DNA of 64,000 nucleotides from Blautia faecicola (GTDB lineage Bacteria > Bacillota > Clostridia > Lachnospirales > Lachnospiraceae). The stretch covers positions 2,251,501 through 2,315,500 of the forward strand of contig NZ_SDKC01000001.1 of NCBI RefSeq assembly GCF_004123145.1, in the 5' to 3' direction. Made by a program: the position numbers and the translations under genes. The notes under the pieces were generated by a model. That model was given only the letters and a program-made list of their open reading frames with translations. It was not told the DNA's origin and did no database searches. Below, piece after piece: positions 60,697-64,000 of the stretch. Every line of letters begins with the position of its first letter. The first letter of the stretch is position 1.

Positions 60697-61314
60697 ATGG
60701 ACAGTATTATTTTTGATGTCGACGGAACGCTCTGGGACTCCACGGAAATCTGCGCGAAAGCCTGGACCGATGCGATCCACCGGGAAACCGATCTTTCTCT
60801 TACCATTGACGCCCCTACACTGAAAGGCCTTTTCGGTCGTCTGCTTCCCGATATCGCCAGTGTGCTCTTTGCCGATTACCCGAAAGAAGAACAGCTTCGT
60901 CTCATCGAACTGTGCTGCCAGGAAGAACATAAAGCTCTGCTGGCTCAGTGTGCACCGCTGTACCCTGCTTTGGAAGACACCCTGCGTCAGTTAAAGGAAA
61001 AATACCGCCTGTTCATCGTAAGTAACTGCCAGGCGGGTTATATCGAAGTCTTTTTAGAAACCAGTGGTCTTGGCTCTTACTTCGAAGGTCATCTTTGTCC
61101 GGGAGACACCGGCAATGCCAAAGCCGACAATATCCGCCAGATCATTCGGGATTACAATCTGAAAACTCCGGTTTATGTCGGAGATACCCTCGGCGATTTC
61201 AACGCCACCAAAGATGCAGGCATTCCGTTTGTTTTCGCATCCTATGGATTTGGTCAGGTTTCTTCTCCTGATTATACCATCCAATGCCCGGGAGATCTTC
61301 TTAATATTTTTTAA
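60697..61314 (+). CDS. HAD-superfamily phosphatase
   Basis: 205 residues from ATG 60697, preceded by AAAGGAG; the longer frame starts inside mutY. Motif I DVDGTLWDS (D7, D9), motif II IVSNCQ, and motif III/IV VYVGDTLGDFNATKDAGIPFVFASYGFG. A cap of helices lies between residues 18 and 85. It belongs to the phosphoglycolate/beta-phosphoglucomutase-like branch; the substrate is unknown. A single gene, divergent from mutY. Confidence 0.92.
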   Translation: MDSIIFDVDGTLWDSTEICAKAWTDAIHRETDLSLTIDAPTLKGLFGRLLPDIASVLFADYPKEEQLRLIELCCQEEHKALLAQCAPLYPALEDTLRQLKEKYRLFIVSNCQAGYIEVFLETSGLGSYFEGHLCPGDTGNAKADNIRQIIRDYNLKTPVYVGDTLGDFNATKDAGIPFVFASYGFGQVSSPDYTIQCPGDLLNIF

Positions 61315-61342
61315 ATTTTTCAAAAAATCTGTTAAATACTTC

Positions 61343-61378
61343 GGGGCTGTCCGCAGTTTTATGCAGGCAGCCCCTTTT
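61343..61378 (+). terminator. Terminator of the HAD phosphatase gene
   Basis: GGGGCTG pairs with CAGCCCC (61343-61349 with 61368-61374), with inner pairing CGCA/TGCAG, followed by TTTT. It also fits the converging L,D-transpeptidase gene. Confidence 0.82.
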
Positions 61379-61391
61379 CTTAAATATCTAT

Positions 61392-62834
61392 TTACCCATG
61401 CAGCTTATACCCGTCATTATACACACACACGATCGGCGTCTCCTTATCGATCATCTCATAGATCTTCGCCGCCTTTTTCCCCGGCAGATTGATGCAGCCA
61501 TGGGAACCGCTGTAAATATAGATGGTTCCTCCGAAACTCGATCTCCAGGAAGCATCGTGCAGCCCGATTCCACCGTTAAATGGCATCCAGTAATTTACAT
61601 GAGACTGATAACTTGGCTGTCCGCTGGCATTGGGACGTCCCCGAAGGATTCTGTCTTTTTGCTTATATGTCAGGAAATAAACTCCCGGTGGAGTAAACCG
61701 GTCTTTTGTCATTCTTCCGGACACAAACGGGGTGTCCAGAACCACTTTTCCTTTTTTATAATAATACAGATGCTGTTCCGTCAGATTGACTTCTATGTAA
61801 GTATCCCCCAGACCATAGTTATCTGTATACAGCTCTTCCTGACTGTACTCTGGCTTTCTCGTCACCTGCTGTCGGTTTTTGATATTCTTTTTCAGCGCTT
61901 TGATCTCTGCTTTCTGATCGATCTTCCAGCCGTAATTCCCGCCGGATACCGTCACATCCAGCCCAGAAGTCGTATGAAACGGTCGTTCTTTTCCAAGCGT
62001 ATCTACTTCCTCCGCCAGTTTCTTAACATATTTTTTGATCTTCGCATTCATCTTATCCTGATCAAGACTATAATTGCCATCTTCATCAAGATTCAGCCAT
62101 TTTTTTACCGTATTTCCATTCAGAACTTTCTCTCCCTCGGGAAGCTCATATGTCACCTGTACATTTGCCAGTTCGTTTAACTGCTTTTTTTGCTTCGCAA
62201 GAAGTTCACTGTCTTTGGTAACTGCAGGTTTCACATATCCGTCTGCCTGTTCCACATCCAGTGTTTCTTCACCCTCTTTCAATGCCTGCTCCACTGCTTT
62301 TCCCAATGCATCCGTATCGATCGTCGTTCCCTGTTTTTCCTTTTTGACTACAAACTGATCTTCTTTATAAACGATTTTCGCATCCACCGGTGCTTCCTGT
62401 GATTCTTCGGACAGATGCGAAAGATTGTTCAGCTTCTTTTCCAGTTTGTCTTCATCATAGACGATCCCACTTTTCAGTTCATACTCTGACTGTTCAAACC
62501 AGTATTTCATCCATAAAAACGGATTCTGTTTTTTTAAAAAACTTTCAATTTCTCCATCATCCTGATAAGTATAATCAAAATCCTTTCCCGCTATGGTTTC
62601 ACTTTCGTCTCCCCGGAATGTCAGTGTCAATTGATAGGTCTCTGTTTCTTTTCTGTATGCATCTTCAGCTTCTTTTGCTGTCATTTTTCCACAGTCCAAC
62701 TCGTTGATCCTGGTTCCCGGCAGAAAATGATTCTGATATACCGAAACCTGATATCCGTATGTGCCCGCCAGACCAAGCAGCGCCACTCCTGCTGCTATCA
62801 CAACCCCTTTTTTCTTTTTACTCCACTTTTTCAT
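61392..62834 (-). CDS. L,D-transpeptidase (YkuD) with YoaR-like domain
   Basis: 480 residues. A basic N-terminus and one membrane helix (about 10-30) anchor it. A peptidoglycan-binding-like YoaR/PG_binding_4 region (about 35-330) precedes the YkuD domain with TPPGVYFL, MPFNGGIGLHDASW and the catalytic SGSHGCINLPGKKA (Cys447, His445). It makes 3-3 cross-links or attaches proteins to the stem peptides, outside the cell. Its start overlaps the end of the ThrE_2 gene by 17 nt. Confidence 0.94.
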   Translation of the reverse strand: MKKWSKKKKGVVIAAGVALLGLAGTYGYQVSVYQNHFLPGTRINELDCGKMTAKEAEDAYRKETETYQLTLTFRGDESETIAGKDFDYTYQDDGEIESFLKKQNPFLWMKYWFEQSEYELKSGIVYDEDKLEKKLNNLSHLSEESQEAPVDAKIVYKEDQFVVKKEKQGTTIDTDALGKAVEQALKEGEETLDVEQADGYVKPAVTKDSELLAKQKKQLNELANVQVTYELPEGEKVLNGNTVKKWLNLDEDGNYSLDQDKMNAKIKKYVKKLAEEVDTLGKERPFHTTSGLDVTVSGGNYGWKIDQKAEIKALKKNIKNRQQVTRKPEYSQEELYTDNYGLGDTYIEVNLTEQHLYYYKKGKVVLDTPFVSGRMTKDRFTPPGVYFLTYKQKDRILRGRPNASGQPSYQSHVNYWMPFNGGIGLHDASWRSSFGGTIYIYSGSHGCINLPGKKAAKIYEMIDKETPIVCVYNDGYKLHG

Positions 62835-63285
62835 TTCTGTAATCCCTTCTTTTTTTCATGGCTCCCGTTACCGAACTCCATATAATGTTAACAATAAACA
62901 TGGCAATCGCGATCATTCCTGCCATCAGTAATGTCTGTTGAAAATAATACGCCGCCTGCTCTCCCTCCGGATATAAAATATGATATACGATCCGGTACAT
63001 TCCCGCACCCGGAACCAGTGTCATATTCGCTGGAATTAATATCATCGTCACCGGTGTCTTAAATACTCTTGCACACACATTTGCGCCTACAGATATCACC
63101 GCTGCTCCGAAAAATGCTCCCAGAAGCTCCGAATGTGTCATTGCTCCCACCAGCAGGTACACAAACCAGCCGATACCTCCATCGATTCCCGCCCATAAAA
63201 GGAACTTCTTCGGTACGCCGAGAATCCCGGCAAATCCGTACACAGCGGCAATACCGCCGATACTCTGTATGATCATGTCTGTCAT
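62818..63285 (-). CDS. Threonine/serine exporter, small subunit domain (ThrE_2)
   Basis: 155 residues from ATG 63285, preceded by GGGGGAG at 7-nt spacing; the frame can extend upstream into the neighbouring gene. Four to five helices; IGGIAAVYGFAGILGVPKKFLLWAGIDGGIGW and MTLVPGAGMYRIVYHILYPEG match the ThrE_2 (DUF3815) half of threonine/serine exporters. The two halves are separate proteins here, as in many Firmicutes. Its stop overlaps the L,D-transpeptidase start. Confidence 0.9.
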   Translation of the reverse strand: MTDMIIQSIGGIAAVYGFAGILGVPKKFLLWAGIDGGIGWFVYLLVGAMTHSELLGAFFGAAVISVGANVCARVFKTPVTMILIPANMTLVPGAGMYRIVYHILYPEGEQAAYYFQQTLLMAGMIAIAMFIVNIIWSSVTGAMKKRRDYRNEKVE

Positions 63286-63298
63286 CGTCTTCTCCCCC

Positions 63299-64000
63299 CT
63301 ATCTTCCAAGAACTGCTGCCGTCACAAACAGTCCCATACCGATACCGATTGCAACCGCCAGTGCGATCACAAAAGCTTCAGCCGCCCTTGCAAGTCCGGA
63401 AAGATAGTCTCCATGCAGCGTATCAAAGACCGCATTGGTAATAGCCGCGCCCGGAACAAACGGCATGATACAGCTGATGATCAGAAGGTCTGTATCATAT
63501 GTTCCCGGAAGTGCCGCCGTCAAAAAACCGATGGCAACCGCCACAGATAACGAACACACGATATTTTCCACAAACATATGCATATGCCCCTTTTTACAGG
63601 AAAACTGTACCACCGCTCCCACAATTCCTACAACGGCCGCCACAATCGCCTCCGCCCAGTTGCTGCCGAACATCACGGCAAATCCTCCGGTCAGAAAGGC
63701 AAACGCCGACAGCCGGATCTTCAGCCGTTCTTTCTCTTTCCACAGTGCCTTCATCTGTTTAAACGCTTCTTCCAGCGTAAGTTCATCATTACAAAACTCC
63801 CTGGATATCTGATTTACCCGGTCGATCTTCTCCAGATTCGTTCCATGACTCTGGATCCGTCGCACAACGGTCAGCGAATCCATCGAAGGATCATCCAGCG
63901 TGGCAACAAATCCGGTCATCATCACCAGTACCTGCACCGTCTTCAGATTTGATTTCTGCAGGATCCGGTAGACCGTATCTTCCACCCGGTATGTCTCCGC
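63299..64000 (-). CDS. Threonine/serine exporter, large subunit domain (ThrE_1), 5' end cut
   Basis: At least 233 residues; the frame runs to the window edge with AETYRVEDTVYRILQKSN, which is internal in this family, so the start is missing. DELTLEEAF and LTGGFAVMFGSNWAEAIVAAVVG are followed by LPGTYDTDLLIISCIMPFVPGAAITNAVFDTLHGDYLSGLARAAEA, the ThrE_1 (DUF1212) signature with PFVPG. It pairs with the following ThrE_2 gene to export Thr/Ser across the membrane. Confidence 0.92.
   Translation of the reverse strand, partial: AETYRVEDTVYRILQKSNLKTVQVLVMMTGFVATLDDPSMDSLTVVRRIQSHGTNLEKIDRVNQISREFCNDELTLEEAFKQMKALWKEKERLKIRLSAFAFLTGGFAVMFGSNWAEAIVAAVVGIVGAVVQFSCKKGHMHMFVENIVCSLSVAVAIGFLTAALPGTYDTDLLIISCIMPFVPGAAITNAVFDTLHGDYLSGLARAAEAFVIALAVAIGIGMGLFVTAAVLGR

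Overview
The window looks like chromosomal DNA of a Gram-positive, monoderm gut anaerobe, most likely a Lachnospiraceae member near Blautia, Dorea or Ruminococcus. The reasons are purine-rich Shine-Dalgarno sites, TTGACA/TATAAT promoters, a CIRCE heat-shock operator, HemZ, choline-binding-type cell-wall repeats, a split ThrE exporter and the gene order relA / MBL hydrolase / hemZ / HD / hisS / aspS. The genus cannot be fixed from the sequence alone. Most genes lie on the minus strand. No rRNA, tRNA, CRISPR array or intact mobile element was found.

Layout. 1-8000: the 5' part of a dGTPase-like gene, then three envelope genes: an SH3 / degenerate NlpC-P60 / 3D protein, a SpoIID-like protein with a peptidoglycan-binding domain, and a 1,322-residue MBG-repeat surface protein. 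8200-13200: a patchy accessory stretch with an FUSC-type membrane protein, a nuclease-domain remnant, a YhfC-like membrane protein, a small XRE-regulated operon, a cell-wall-repeat protein and a 470-bp gene-free region. 13200-21400: tsf-rpsB, then the argS / amidase / amidase / HAD-CPBP fusion group. 21500-27700: a CBS protein and a MacAB-like export operon with two adaptors. 27700-30070: repeat-rich DNA around a DUF1294 fusion protein. 30070-38750: apt / relA / MBL hydrolase / hemZ / HD-GYP-like / hisS / aspS, probably one stringent-response and translation operon. 38840-42000: a DUF362 ferredoxin protein and two tandem AEC carriers. 42050-46850: corA / rhomboid-like / pyk / lysA behind a long leader, divergent from aroC. 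48290-54900: a lactonase, RluA, an ISL3-family remnant, a UPF0303 protein, htpG with CIRCE, and a LacI regulator. 54900-64000: an amylosucrase-like enzyme cotranscribed with the LacI gene, a PAP2 phosphatase, a glycosyltransferase whose stop codon comes from a MITE-like repeat, mutY, a HAD phosphatase, an L,D-transpeptidase and a split ThrE exporter cut by the window edge.

Themes. Cell-wall remodelling is heavily represented: two amidases, an L,D-transpeptidase, a 3D protein, a SpoIID-like protein and two choline-binding-repeat proteins. The most interesting unexplained signals are four. (1) The corA leader carries a 29-codon upstream ORF whose stop codon lies in the loop of a hairpin that overlaps the corA ribosome site. 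(2) Two opposed ~140-bp repeats share conserved flanks while their hairpin stems differ in sequence but keep pairing. (3) A MITE-like family is present in a short and a long form. (4) The export operon has two adaptors, one with a duplicated domain inserted between its coiled-coil arms.
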